Shown here one piece after another: positions 10,816 to 23,403 of a stretch of 64,000 bases of DNA. Below the pieces are notes generated by a model. It was not told the origin of the DNA, ran no database searches, and saw only the letters and a list, made by a program, of their open reading frames with translations. Within the stretch, counting starts at the first letter, position 1; every line of letters begins with the position of its first letter. Location of the stretch: positions 82,737 to 146,736 of the forward strand of contig JAQGDQ010000444.1 of assembly GCA_030141605.1 (NCBI GenBank). Direction: 5' to 3'. This DNA comes from Tubiluchus corallicola (Eukaryota > Priapulida > Priapulimorpha > Priapulimorphida > Tubiluchidae). The translations under genes were made by a program, and so were the position numbers.

Positions 10816-12498
10816 GTAAGTCGTATGCTTGTTCACAGGCAATTCCTTGTACATTGTAACGAGTTTCTAACGCACATAAAATGTCCAAATCGCTGTTAGA
10901 ATGACCCAAACAATCATTCCTGAAACTTTGTTATGTGTACCCAGTCAGTACCCATTTCATCAAACTTTGTCCTTAACAGACCAAACAATATTAGTGTACT
11001 GACTAGAATCTTTTTCTTTATCCAATACGGGTAGTTGTTCTTGCTTATAGAGGTGTGTATACTGTGTAGGATTTCAGATCTTAAGTATTTTAGGATTATT
11101 TTTAATAACTGTTCTCATCTTAGCATCTTTCATTATCATAGCACCAAGATAATGTATATGTAGTAGAATGTTTTATCACAATACTTTGTCAACAGTTAGC
11201 GTTACCCTGTCTTGGAAATCGCCACCTGAAAGTTTTCTGTTTTTAGGTCTTTGGGAATACACTGTTAGTTGTGTTGTCGATATTAAGATTTGCCAGTACT
11301 CTTTGTACCTAATGCATTTCTATAGGTTTAGGGGAAAATGAGCTATTGTTAGTGTGCTGTAACAAGTGAGTAAATTTGATACATGGTTATGCACTTATTT
11401 CACTAGCAAAATTTGTCCCAACATTAACAAAACAATTTTTGAGAAGGTTATTTGCATCGGATCTTTCGTTATTCCATTGTATTTCAATTCTGTGGCTAGT
11501 ATATGTTCTTGATTTGAATATTGCCTTTAATACCACAATTTTACGCGTTTTTTGTTATTGTGCAAAAAATTATATGTACATTTTTGGACTGCTCTTTGAT
11601 TTTAGTTTATGGGAATCGATCTTTTACATATTTTGTATATAATGTGTTTTCATAATATTTCGTTTACATATATTGTTAACACTGTTACACTATATAATGA
11701 AACTTTTTCAGTTTCTGCTGTTTTAACGCACTACTCAGTTTCCAGATAAGTGTACAAAAATAAAAAAATTGACATAACTAATGCATGACAATTGCTTTTC
11801 TGCTGTTTAGCTATTTTGCAATGCATTGAATGATTTTTACTTGGCATGAGGCTTTTCTGCATACACTAGAAGAACGTTTATTAAAATTTAAAAGACAATT
11901 AATCTCAACACCCCGGACACTAAAAATAGCTGCAGTCACTCGTGTCTTTTAATCCGGTGGATAGTCCAGGCGCCTGGAACTAGTCCGGGTTTGCTTGCAG
12001 GCCATTATGGGTTTTTGCAGAAAATTCTTTTGCGGGTTTTGGCTAGTAATAAAATTATTACCTAATACAGAAGCACAAATGTTCGCACCAATGATTGATA
12101 AAACTTTTATGCATGAATTAATAAACTTAATAAATGTGTTAAAAACAAAAATAAATTACATGAAGAAACATCGCACAACATTAATCAGCCGTTACAGTCC
12201 AACACATTTCACAAGTACAACTAGATCATGTACTTATCAATATTGCAAAATCATAAAGAAATGTTAATTTTAGTATGATTAGAAAATCACTTACATTAAT
12301 TACAATAGCAGACTACTGAAAACAACTTATTCAACAAAACGCAAGCTCTGCACACTACAAGTGGCCAAGCCCAACAAATCCAGACTAAAAGTAGCCTACT
12401 ATCGAATCACCTAATTGCCAGCTGCCTTCTGGCCTCAGCATCGTTAAATTAGGGCAAACGCCGAAAACAAAATTTCAACAACTAACATAAAAACTTTC
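10816..12498. other. Intergenic / EXTL3 3' flank
   Basis: No gene is recognised. A - strand AATAAA (+ strand tttatt at about 11875) lies ~620 bp past the EXTL3 stop and could be its polyadenylation signal. About 30 bp near 12010-12040 resembles the end of repeat B. Confidence 0.35.
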
Positions 12499-12693
12499 TT
12501 AATTTTGTATTTTTTCGTTTTTACAAAATGATGATTTCAGAGTCGAACGTGCAACAAAATTACTGTACAAGAGGGGATTGTAGCCGTAAATTTCAACCAA
12601 AAAATTTAAGCATTTACGACGTTCCATCATATGGTCGTAGTGGCTGTGAAGCTGACCATCATCTTGACTGATGAATTTACGCTTTGATTTAAT
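12499..12693 (-). CDS. EXTL3: EXTL3, coding exon 6 (C-terminus)
   Basis: This exon encodes residues 758-821, in phase with exon 5, after acceptor ttgttgcag. The protein reads ISQDDGQLHSHYDHMMERRK then CLNFLVEIYGYNPLLYSNF and ends KNEKIQN. It matches the end of EXTL3 and EXT-family GT64 domains, where 'ERxxCxNxxxxxYGYMPLLYxxxR' closes the fold. It lies 8.1 kb from the previous exon because a Ty3 element occupies the intron. The Cys-Pro-Gly-Cys motif I recall at this point in vertebrate EXTL3 is not visible here. Confidence 0.88.
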   Translation of the reverse strand: MKSKRKFISQDDGQLHSHYDHMMERRKCLNFLVEIYGYNPLLYSNFVARSTLKSSFCKNEKIQN

Positions 12694-14640
12694 CTGCAAC
12701 AAATAGAACAAATTTCATAAACGTTTTTTAATCCAATGTTGTTTTAGTTCAGTTTTTTGCAATAATCAACAGAACAATCACTCACCTTGTGTCGCTGTAT
12801 CTTTTATACTACACGACTTATTTCATTAATCCACACGCTTTAAGACAATTAATTCGTGATCGATTAATAGCCCGACTACGAACCCCCTGGACGTACTCAA
12901 CTATTTTTACTCGAACAAATCAACATAACACTTGTGGTTTGGGAATTCGAACATTCGGACAGCTCGTACAATTTGCTAGAGGTGTATAACGGAGTGGACA
13001 TGTTATAGCAGGTGTGGTATTGTTAGCCATTTTGATCAAGTGATAAACGTGTATAAATTTTTAAAGTCGACAAGTAGTTCTTCGGTTGACTTTTGGGTCC
13101 ACCCAGGGTATTTTCAATAATCTGGCTTACTTACTTGACCCAGAAAAAATTGGTAGGAGTTTAATTTCCAGGATTGCTGACTTTATATGTCTGGGGAGTT
13201 CAGACCCACCATGAAGCATCAGTCGCCTGTTGTCCATTCATGAATTGAGAAAAAGCAGATATACATGATTGTTAAAAATATATAAAAAAGCAGCAATTTA
13301 AATTTAAAAATATGAATGCGATGTCACGGCTGGATTCGCTCTATTCTCTCAATACGTAAACAGGTTAGCATGTAAGTTCCGGTTTTGTCATGAGTCACGG
13401 CTGACATATTACTGTTATAATTTTTTCTTTATCGTCATGATACCACTTCCAAATAAAATAAAGTTTTAAAAATAAGTTACCAACGCGTTCGAGCAGTTTG
13501 TCAAGAACAAAGATCCACTTGATAATTTTGGTATGGATAACATTGGGACAAGATGATGATCAAGCTCAAAAGCCATCCCAAGTGAACATCTAGAGCAGGG
13601 TAAACCGTTACAAACCCCAAATGGCTGCACTGCAATGGTCTACATAGTGAGATATCTGAATCAGCTCAATGCAAAGAATAAGAGTGGCCTGTCAACTACT
13701 GATAATGACAGAAATCGTCACCTAGGCACTATAACAATCATGATTTCTGCACAAATGCATATTATGTGTAACTGTATTTGCAGCCAACTTAAAATGTCCC
13801 CAGTGAGGTGATGTAAATTCCAGCTTCAGATAAGGAGTATTCCTTAACCTTGAAAAGCTAAGACACCAAAAGTGGTAATTTTCTTTATTTAAATAGCGAA
13901 GGCTATAGAGAAGCCACCTTGTCAGCCATTTTGAAAATGGCAGCTACTTTGGACAAGAAAATAGCATGAATAAATTTTCCGTGTCACAGTAGCCTGGACG
14001 TCATCTGTTAGTTGACTCTTTACGTTAGGGTTAGAGCAACTAAAGTATTTTACATACTTTGATATCGTTTTGGCGGCCATTTTATTATAGGCTAACAATA
14101 TTATACTTGACATAATTTACTGCTAATGGGCAACAAAAATATAATGAAAAAAACTTTAAATCTCAAAATATGGGTGAGCCAAACTATCAATATAGACATC
14201 CTTGGGGCAAAGTGTACACTACTATGTCCATTATTAAACGGACATTACTAAATGAAACCGGAAGTAAATGGAATTACTAAATACCCCGAACAGACTTTCT
14301 TTGGGCATGTGGCCATTTTGAAAGTAGCTCATGCAAGATATCCAAGTGAGACAGCTTGCATCTTGAAATTGAACACTTGTTCTAGGCGTTAACTGATTAC
14401 CCGCTTTGAACACAGTTTTCAACGAAGCTAGCATGCTTTTCGAAACTCTTGATTTCTGTAAGAAAATAAGACGTTTCTAATAATTTGACTTTTTGCCTTC
14501 CGTATTATCAGCAAGGTGTCTATTTTCAATATTGACAACGTGAGGACTTGCAGATTACCTAATCATACAAGAGATTTACTGGATTTAATATGATTATATT
14601 GCACTGTTGCTGGATTCCCGTCCAAAACCTAAACCTTTCC

Positions 14641-14669
14641 CTAACCTAACCTAACCTAACCTAACCTAA
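14641..14669. repeat. (CTAAC)n, telomere-like pentanucleotide
   Basis: Almost six units of ctaac (TTAGG-type on the other strand) lie inside EXTL3 intron 5. Such interstitial runs are found in many genomes and do not prove a telomere. Confidence 0.9.
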
Positions 14670-15139
14670 TGTGCCTTAATACAGTATTTACCGCAAACGG
14701 TAGATGTTAATACGTAGTTGGTCAGACTATGTCCTCTCCGCAATAGTGTAGGGAGTCGCAGGACTTAACCGTCTCGGAAACCACAGGCTTCATGAAAATG
14801 TAGTGTACTGAATGTAAAATTGCGTGGGCCAATCAAAGTTCAGTTTTCTAGTCCAATTTTCTCGAGCGTGTAACCTGTTCTCGTAAATACGAGGGCGGTG
14901 CATTCTGGGCCATGTTCGGCTTCGGGTTTCATTTCGTTTTCTCTTCTTGGTTGCTGTTATTAAGTCAGTCGTGATTCAGTAATTTTTGGTTTAACCCTCT
15001 GGTTTGCATTTTGATTCAACACGTAACTGTCAGCTATAAACGTTGCTAAGTGTTTCATTTTACTGTTTTTCTTCCTTTTCTTCTTTTATAATTTTCTTTA
15101 GTTAATTATGAATCCTTGTTATCATAGACGGCATCACAC

Positions 15140-15158
15140 TGGTGTCAGAAGTGGGATT
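15140..15158 (+). promoter_or_regulatory. Primer-binding site, tRNA-Leu type
   Basis: The 19 bases tggtgtcagaagtgggatt read as the complement of a tRNA-Leu 3' end, starting with TGG. This is the common primer site of many animal Ty3 elements and it marks the end of the 5' LTR. Confidence 0.7.
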
Positions 15159-15169
15159 TCTCCGACGTT

Positions 15170-16541
15170 GAGGTGTAGCCAACAGAACTTGCTAGTTCTG
15201 CGCGTTTCCCTTGCACACTGGTTTCGTCAATGCCGTTGCATTTTGAACGCATTTGCGAGGAGCAGTTAGCTCAACTTGTAAACACTTGTTCAGTTGATGA
15301 TTTAGAATTTGATTGAACAGAGAGCAATATAGATTTTGGTACATTGGCTCAGTCAGAAGATATTGAGTTTTTTGGAAATAGTGATGAATTTTCAATGGGC
15401 AAAAAGCCAAAATGCACTTGTATTCCTTTAAGTTCATCCTTGTATACTGGTCGTGCTCAGTGCGATGTACATCGTGATGAGTCACGTTCTCGTTTTGTCC
15501 AGTCTGGTGATATAGATGCCGGTCCTACCAGATCTTTCTCCATTGTTGTGTCTACTGTTAGTAATTGTCTAACAGACACTAGTTTTCAGGACACTCGATG
15601 CGCCCAAAAGTAAATTTAGGCGCACGCTTGTTACCGAGTACCTAAAATTTAGACAGTGATTTGGCAGAAGATGTTCGTTCATTGAAACAAGAACTTGCGT
15701 CGCTGAATAGCCAATTCGCAGATTTAGGCAGTATCGTAGCTACCTTACCGCGCGCTATGTCGTTAGCACTTTCTGGAAAAAGTTAGCCGGCGGCTGATAC
15801 AGTCAAATGCGGTTATACAACTGATATTCCACGCTTGGAATTATCAGAAGGAACGCTTCCTAAGCATATAGCTAGTGTGCCCCGTGTACACTTTAAAGAT
15901 TCTGAACCGATATTGCAAAAGATAATGCATTCTAAAAATGTATGCGACACTCCCTTCGGTTATGGTTCGGCCAGTGATATTCAAAATGTTCATGAAAAAC
16001 CAAAATTCCTTGACAGAAAAGCGTTTTTAGTACAAGTAAATTCTTTCGGGAATGATGCTTCTAAGACTATAACCTTTTTGATGGAGAAAATGTTGCCTGG
16101 GAAAGCTATGAAGCCCAATTTCAATTATTAATGACTGATTGGACCGATAATGAAGCTGGGGCTCGTCTTGCCTAAAAGTTAAAAGATGCAGTTGTAGCAA
16201 TACTTGAGATAATTCCTTTAGCCCAAAGGTCCAGTTATAAAAGTTTGTCTACTGCATTGAGACGATGTTTTGGTACTCAACATAAACATAGTCTTTACAG
16301 AGCTCATTACAATGCTCGTACAAGGCGTCCAGCCGAGGACTTACGCCAGTACGCTGAGCAGTTAAGAGTGCTGTATCACAGGGCTTTTGCTACAGTTGAT
16401 TCTGAAATTGTAGAACAACAATTAGTTCTCAAGTTTGTGGACGGATTGATAGATGCGGATTTAGCAATTCACTTACAACAAAGCGCTCCCGAAAACTTGG
16501 CTAATGGGTTTGTTACTGCTGTAACTGTCGAGTCAATTTGA
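15170..16541 (+). pseudogene. Ty3 gag remnant
   Basis: Frames joined across several stops include a coiled N-terminal part (DLAEDVRSLKQELASLNSQF, about 15655). Then come an assembly-domain start (FLDRKAFLVQVNSFG, about 16010) and WTDNEAGARLA (16140). The strong capsid block follows at 16245-16541 (SYKSLSTALRRCFGTQHK, RRPAEDLRQYAEQLRVLYHR, IVEQQLVLKFVDGL). The nucleocapsid zinc knuckle is absent. Intact gag would form the element's particle; this copy cannot. Confidence 0.75.
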
Positions 16542-16544
16542 TAT

Positions 16545-17633
16545 TCATTACCCAGAATTGATGACTCAATTGACGCATTATCTGGAGCTGAATAGTTTTC
16601 CACACTTGATTTAAAATCAGGGTATCATCAAGTAGAAATGGCCCCAGAAGACAAGCATAAAACAGCTTCTGTAACTCACCAAGGACTGTGGCAATTTAAT
16701 TAAATGCCCTTTGGTTTAATGAATGCCCCAGCAACGTTTGAACGTCTGATGGAGCAAATAGTAGCGGGATTACATTGGCGAACAGTCCTAATTTATTTGG
16801 ATGACGTCATAGTGTATGAAAGAACGTTTGACGAACATCTTGAACGATTACAAGAAGTATTTTCTCGTTTCGAACATGCTGGGCTAAAACTTAATGCAAA
16901 AAAGTGCTTACTGACACAAAAAGAAGTTTTTTATTTAAGGCACATAGTTAGCAGTGACGGTGTGAAAACGGACCCTACAAAAACGGACGCAATCAAGAAA
17001 TGGCCGCGACCTAGAAATATACGTGAATTACGAAGCTTTCTTGGCCTCTGTACGTATTATAGACGTTTCATTAAAATTTTCTCAGATATAGCCTCTCCTT
17101 TACACGAACTCACACGTAAAAATCAGCCGTATTTATGGTGCCCAAAACATCAAAATGGGTTTGAACAGCTAAAAACTGCGTTAATAAACACGCCTGTTTT
17201 AGCTTACCCGCAGTTTGAACAAGACTTTATACTAGACACAGACGCTAGCGACCATGCCGTTGGTGCAATACTTTCACAAGTGCAAGATGGACATGAACGA
17301 GTATTAGGATACTACAGTCAGGTCCTTTCCCTTCCTAAAAGTAATTATTGTGCAACGCGTAAAGAGCTACTAGCTGTTTATAAAGCTGTTAGTCATTTTC
17401 ATCATTATTTATACGGTAAATGGTTTACAATACGCACGGACCACGCAGCACTACGATGGCTTCGTTCGCTTATGCGACCAGGTCAATTAGCTCGTTGGAT
17501 CAGTAAATTAGATCAGTACGACCATGTTATTGTACACCGTAGTGGTACTAGTCATTGTAACGCAGACGCATTATCGCGAAGACCATGTTTAGTCAGTTGT
17601 TCTCATTGTCAACCCAGAGAAAAAACGTTTTAA
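16545..17633 (+). pseudogene. Ty3 reverse transcriptase and RNase H
   Basis: The frame starts within RT ([34 protein letters not shown]) with stops at 16593 and 16702, then is open from 16704 to 17633. The catalytic IYLDD box is intact (about 16790-16806). The connection (RELRSFLGLCTYYRRF) and RNase H (FILDTDASDHAVGAILSQ, RKELLAVYKAV, FTIRTDHAALRWL, HCNADALSRR) follow in normal order. The long open frame suggests fairly recent decay compared with the other retroelement remnants in the window. Confidence 0.85.
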
Positions 17634-19190
17634 CTATGAACCTTCTGAACTTAACCCAGGAATATTTCACTGTGCCCCATAGCGATGATGATAGTGATTT
17701 AGCTAGAATGAAAGCTAGACAATTTTTCCGCAAAAAGGAGAACGATAATCCAAATAATGAGAGCAATGAATCTCATAAAAAACAATCTGAGCAAATGGAG
17801 CACAGGATACCTAAAAGGCCTAACCTCTACCCCGTTATGAACCTTTCTAGTGGAAAAGAGTTCGAATCAAATAATGCGCTGAAAAAGAAAACTAGTAAGT
17901 GCAATGCTGCATTGACTTATACAACCACAGTAAGAGATTTCAATCTCAGTTTCAAAGAGCAGCAAAAGCGCGATGCTGATATATGGGAGAAAATTTCGCA
18001 TTGTAACCCCACTACAAATTAATTTTAAATCACTGGGACACCTTACGATTGGAAAACGGAATTTTACAACGCAAATGGGAAAACCCTAGCGGAAATATGA
18101 TCATATGGCAATGGATAGCTCCGCGCACTTTAAGTAAAGAAAACCTGTTAAATTATACTATATGATAAATAATTATATTAATAAGAGGCTCACAGAAGAA
18201 AGCCAAATAAGGAGAGCTAAGGAGTGAAGCCATGTGATGACGTGTTGACCCATTTGTCAGGCTGCGCACGACGCTCATATATAAGACGCCGCCAGCAGCC
18301 GGCAGCAGAGTCGGGTCGGACTTTACACCTGCAAGCTGGACGTCTTTCGTAGATCAGGGGCTTTGGCATTGCTAAATATATATCTATTACATTTATTGTG
18401 CTGATATTTAATAAAAGTGTTATTTCGAAAATAAAGTCTTAATAGCTTTGCCATTCCTCAAACGTTTGTAACAGCTACACACGGATCACACAACGTACTA
18501 TCAACTATATATCACTTAATAAATTTTACTCTTTACGCAAACAGATTTTGAAAGATATACATGAAAATCCGACCGCTGGACATTACGGTAGACAATAGAA
18601 CGCGCTCGATACCGCTATTTTTGGCCACGTATGAATAGAGATGTAGAACTTTTTGTACGATCATGCTAAGTTTGCTGTCGTAAGAAAGGACCGCAACGTA
18701 AACCGCGGCCGCCCTTACAACAATATCGTGTAGGAGCACCTATGGAGATGGTGGCCATTGATGTAGCTGCGCCGTTTCCGTTGTCTTCGCGTAAGAACAA
18801 ATTCGTTTTGGTTGCGATGGAGTATTTTTCTAAATGGCCAGAGGCTTACGCAATCCCAAACCAGGAAGCTGAAACAGTAGCTTCAGTATTAGCTAGAGAG
18901 TAAGGTAAGGAATGTCGGTATGGAATGCCTTTAGAAATTCATTCTGATCAGGGCCGCAATTTCGAAAGCAAAATTTTTCAACAATGCTGCGAACTCATGG
19001 GCATTAAAAAAACGCGTACTACTGCATTGAACCCATAATGTGACGAACTTGCAGAACGATACATTAAGACTTTGACGTTACAAATTGCACATTTCACTTT
19101 TGACAATCAAAATGGCACGGTCCCTATGTAATAATAGATAAATTATCTGATGTAACCTATAGAATTAAGCTGCCTGATAGAAAGCAACAA
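17634..19190 (+). pseudogene. Ty3 integrase, split by a solo LTR
   Basis: After an acidic linker frame (17634-18022) the integrase zinc-binding start is seen at about 18025-18132. It resumes at 18536 (ILKDIHENPTAGHYG) after the solo LTR. The core follows: MEMVAIDVAAPFP, YFSKWPEAYAI, PLEIHSDQGRNFES and DELAERYIKTL, so all three acidic catalytic positions remain. It is broken by stops at about 18902 and 19037. A C-terminal piece (IIDKLSDVTYRIKLPDRK, 19133-19185) ends the pol region. Confidence 0.8.
18128..18535 (+). mobile_element. Solo LTR (398 bp) with 5 bp target-site duplication
   Basis: The insert 18133-18530 begins AGTAAAG and ends ATTTTACT, giving AGT...ACT termini. It is bordered by CTTTA on both sides (18128-18132 and 18531-18535). 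Removing the insert and one CTTTA restores the integrase reading frame across the site. The insert carries a TATA box (catatataaga, about 18276) and polyadenylation signals (aataaaa about 18410, aataaag about 18431), all reading +. AGT/ACT termini are known from gypsy-lineage LTRs. Confidence 0.8.
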
Positions 19191-20803
19191 ATAAAAATTT
19201 TACCTGACAGTGACTGCATTGTAAATGTTGTTTTTCCTAATGAAAATAATTTTTTAACAATGTCTATCACACATTATAAAAAGCGCATGTTCATTTTATT
19301 GCACAAATACTGCCTAGTTATGATTACATGATTATAAGTTATTTTTCTCTTTAACTGCTATTTAAGCTGTTTAGGGTTTAGGGTAATTTTAAATTTATTA
19401 TTATTAGTCTTTATTTGTTTACATTTTAAAGTCTAGATGAAAGGTTGTGGATTGCCTTTTGTTTATATACATGTAGAGGCATAATTAATTCTGTTATTCA
19501 ACTTTTGACAATTGCGAAATACTTGTTTTCTGTTTGCTGATTGATGGCTGCCGTTAAGCAGCTATGACGGTATGGATTGGAGTAATGAAGGTAATACTAA
19601 CAGATAATGTTATTTCTATAGAACTATTAAGGTTAAATGAAGATTTGCAACTTGTTTGACATATTGGGTACATTAAGGGAGCAAGTATTTGTAAGTTTAA
19701 ATATGGGCAACAATGAACTGTCCAGTTCTGTAAATAAATTAATTTTTAACAAAGTCGATATTAATACGAGAAAGTGTAATCTGTGTAACCGCCAAGAGCA
19801 GGTGACGAAATTCACTGCGTATTGACGTGTTAATGCGTCAAACTACTTTTATCATGCCAGGGAAGTGTATATTAAAGCTTTATGCTATTGCAGGATATTT
19901 ACTATCTTACTGTAAGACCAACTTTTTTTCAACTTGGAAGGTAATGTAACAGTTTGGCGAAATTTTATAGTGTCATAATGTCTAATTTAATTAGCTTCAT
20001 ATAATTTTTGCTGCTCTGTATACAAATCATATTGTTATTATTTAATGGTCACCATTTTGTTGTAAAATGCATTCCATGCAATTTTTGTAATATCTCCTGC
20101 ACCCAAAAGAGTATTTAAATTTGAATAAAAGAACGTCATAAAATATGAATGTGACCTGCTTGTTAATGTTAAAAATGAAGCAGCAGTAGCGAAAAAATAC
20201 GAACTATGGGAACAAACAGCAGAGAAAAATGAATCCATTTATAGTGAAATAAATAGTGTAGCTAATGAGAATTAATAGGGTCTGACCTTGTAGTTATCTA
20301 TCCAATATTAGCCCAACAACCAACTGAAGAAAAAATCGTGAGTTTCATTGACCAGAAATCTTAATTAGTGAATGGAAAGGGTGCAATTGAAAAACGTTAT
20401 CAGACATCAGATGCTTTTTTGTTTCAGTCCAGTTGCAAACTCTCTGAGCTTCAGTCCCCATGCTGGCTTCTCAGCTGGTAAGGAATGCTGCGAAGACGGT
20501 GCAGAGGAAGGAGACCTGTGCTAAAGTCTGCGCGTATGTTGAAGCCAAGCTCTGCTAGTAAGTGTAAACGACTAATAACAGGACAACTGTGACATGGACA
20601 CGTTTTCCTCTCTCTCTAGTACTACCGACGCCATAATATAAGAGTAATCCTATATATAATCCTATATATATATATATAATCCTTTCCACAATAATTGTAG
20701 AAATCCATGTTGCTAAACTTACAATAATTAAAACTCGTTTCCATAACCTTTACTATTGCTAACAAACATAATTTAAAACACGTTTGAAACTTAACTAAAA
20801 TAC

Positions 20804-20932
20804 CTTAATTGGTGGATTTTGTGTGTAGTGAGACACCAAAAAATTGAACGCTATGTCCTCGCAGTTCATTAGTTCATCCACTTTTTTCCTGATTGTTTCT
20901 TGCATGATGTTGCTATAAATGTTCAAAAATTC
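20804..20932 (-). CDS. EXTL3: EXTL3, coding exon 5
   Basis: This 129 nt exon encodes residues 715-757, phase 0 at both ends, with acceptor ttttttcag and donor gtattt. It reads [20 protein letters not shown] then [20 protein letters not shown] and PIK. The 'xNCEDIAxNFLVSxxTxxPPIK' block is the most conserved part of the GT64 domain and carries the acidic residue corresponding to the catalytic Asp of EXTL2. It is too short to stand out without the flanking exons. Confidence 0.92.
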
Positions 20933-22639
20933 CTGAAAAATGTCAAAAACGCCAATAATCAGTTGCAATCAAAATAACTCTTTGCAGGGCAAAGGCAAGA
21001 TGGAAGTGTCGGCCCGAAAGGCATTAATTTTGGAAGCTTTTCAGAAGCTTTGTTCAAGAATTTATTTCAGGATTCTCAGGATGGATATATTGCCTTAAAT
21101 ATTAAGTGCTTCGTACTTTTGCAAATTGAGTTTTTCACCAATTGAATTAACGTTAAATATGGCTATTTTGCCGGGCGCAGTTTTTTAACAGTAACTCTGC
21201 AATAAATCAGATCACAATGGTGTTCACAAGTACTGTACGTCTTTTAGGAAAAAATGTACTGTAAGCATAAATAAGTATCATAATTATATAAACTTTAAGG
21301 TTAGCAGCAGTACTCGTTACTAGTTACTCGCATTTATTAAATTTATATTATTAATTTTAAGCATGTTTGAAAGAATGCAAACGGGTAACGTTGTTCTTTC
21401 AAAGATTGTATCTGCTCTTTTCAAATTTAAATTATTAAACATTTTTTTGCTCGATTGCTCTTTGCATGTTGTTTGTAGAAACAAAGAATGACTAGCAAAC
21501 CTATGCAAAGCATGAGCAACACCTTTTAATATAAATAACTTTGACCCACAATTAAAAAAGTCGGTTTTTGTTTTTGCTAGTCCTTTACTAATTTATGAAC
21601 AGAGTTTGTTCATTTAAACATTTAATTATATTAATTAACAATTGGAATTGTTATGTGTACTTTCTGTTAGACTTGCTTTCCTGTCAAACTGCAATCCTGT
21701 AAATTATGCAGCTTGAAGCAAACAAGTTTATTTCCTGTTTGCCAGTGACAATTACTTCATATAAATTGTTTACAAAAAATGTGAACTAAGAAATACCGAA
21801 ACTTATAGCTTTGGGTTCATATCTAAGTTATTATATTCATATTTCTATATTCATGCCAGATTTACCACATTTCCTTTTTTCAAATTGCTGTCCTACATTA
21901 CTATACAAAAACAATTTCCTTCATTGTTGCAGTTTTTCTCAATATGATTAATTGTTTAAAAACAGGATACATTTACTTTACCAAGTTAGTACCAAAAACA
22001 CCGAAGGAGTAAATCTACACTTGTGTCATGCCAACACGTCTAATCTACCTGCCGAACTGATCGGTTGGACGTCCGCGAGAATACAGCTAACCATGCTTCT
22101 TGTCCTTGTTGTTGTTGTGTACATTGTAGTATAACCTGGTTTCGGCAAGTTTTTGCAAGTCTGCGATATATGGCATACAGACCAAAAGAGAAGCCTGCAC
22201 TTGTTAATTAGCTTGTCACTTAATCATAATTTTCATTTTATCTAGTTTGCATAAAATGTAGCTCATACACAAAGTAAAATGAATCGCACAAAACAATGAA
22301 ATGTGGTATAAGAGAAGAAACAGCAAAATAACTACACAGTTGAGAAAACCTTGACCAATAGATGTTTTTTACATTAAAATTTAATTAGCGTACCGTAACA
22401 CCCATATTTCAGTTTTTACTCAACTTGCACTAACATATACAAATTTTGGGACATCCAAATATTCTTGTTTGCTGGGCCTTGCTAAACCGCTTCTTATTTG
22501 AAAATTCAATTTCAATTTATTTATTCACTCATAATGGTACCTTGTGTAATAATAATAATACACCTTGAACCGGTCAATCCATTTTCCAGAATTAATTCAT
22601 GACTAACATAGTCCTCAAAAATCGTGCCTACTTACCTAA

Positions 22640-23403
22640 CGCAAAGCCTGTAGCAGTTTTAAAGCCCGTAACATCCTGCCTACTGTTTGTTTAACTAACG
22701 CAAAGCCTGTTTTACTGAATTAAAGTTATAGACAGAGTACAGCAGGCAGCTTTTACTGAATTAAAGCTATAGACAGAGTACAACGGATGACGTCACTACA
22801 ATGGCATTGCGTCAGCAGTTTTATAGGCGAAAATCGCCGAAAATGGAACTCCTAATTAACTCGCCAGTACGCCTCTCGGTGGACCTGTCCTAAAATATAA
22901 CCTACATCATCGTGTAGCCCTGTCCTTCCTCTTTGTAAAGAGCTATATATCTCCTTCCTAGAGTCCCACCGGGCGACGCTAGAACGTTTTTTCCGCAGGC
23001 TGTTTGGTCAAAATTTCGAAAAAATCGCGAGTTGGGCCCGGAAAAACGCCTGTTACGGGACGCCGTGGCCCTCTCGCGAATTCTAAATATGCCTACTACA
23101 CCCACCGCTGAACGGGCTATCTATCAATACCCAGCACCACCCTCGGCCCATTCCAGTTCTTCAGAAATAAGATGTATAACTTTTGCAAAAAATGGCCGAA
23201 AAATGGCCATTTTTGAAGGTTTTTCGCCCCCCTTCCTCCCGGTGAGCCCGATTCGAAAAATAAACCATCAATGAGACGACACTAGATGGAGACCTTTCGT
23301 TTGGTATATAGATCGCCGCAAATGGTGCCGCCGTTGGAGCTGTAGCCTCGAATCTTATATATATATAAATAAATATATATACCAAAAATATTAATATAAG
23401 AGA
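22640..23403 (-). repeat. Repeat B, tandem array unit 1
   Basis: Reverse complement of the 7474-8213 unit. It carries the palindrome AAAAATGGCCATTTTT (23199-23214), a TGACGTCA octamer (about 22786) and the (TA)n end near 23357. The left end has an extra internal duplication: 'actgaattaaag' plus 'atagacagagtac' occurs twice at 22713-22785. Confidence 0.8.

Larger units (their letters stand above)
15140..19190 (+). mobile_element. Decayed Ty3-type LTR retrotransposon
   Basis: In order: a tRNA-Leu-type primer site, gag, a deletion, RT/RNase H, integrase and the integrase C-terminal strand region. All are on + and all are broken by stops. NC, protease and the first part of RT are missing between 16541 and 16545, where gag joins RT directly. 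A solo LTR of another element splits the integrase. The 5' LTR should end just before 15140; a clear 3' LTR could not be found after 19190. It sits antisense in EXTL3 intron 5. Confidence 0.85.
12694..20803 (-). other. EXTL3 intron 5
   Basis: The intron is 8,110 bp, from donor aag|gtattt (exon side 20804) to acceptor gttgcag (12694-12700). It contains a telomere-like pentanucleotide run at 14641-14669 and a Ty3 element in the orientation opposite to the gene. There is also an AT microsatellite near 20640-20690. The stretches 12700-14640 and 19200-20640 show nothing further that I recognise. Confidence 0.8.

Noticed and set aside
14641-14669. Telomere end
   Set aside because: The run is short, lies inside an intron and is flanked by unique sequence on both sides.
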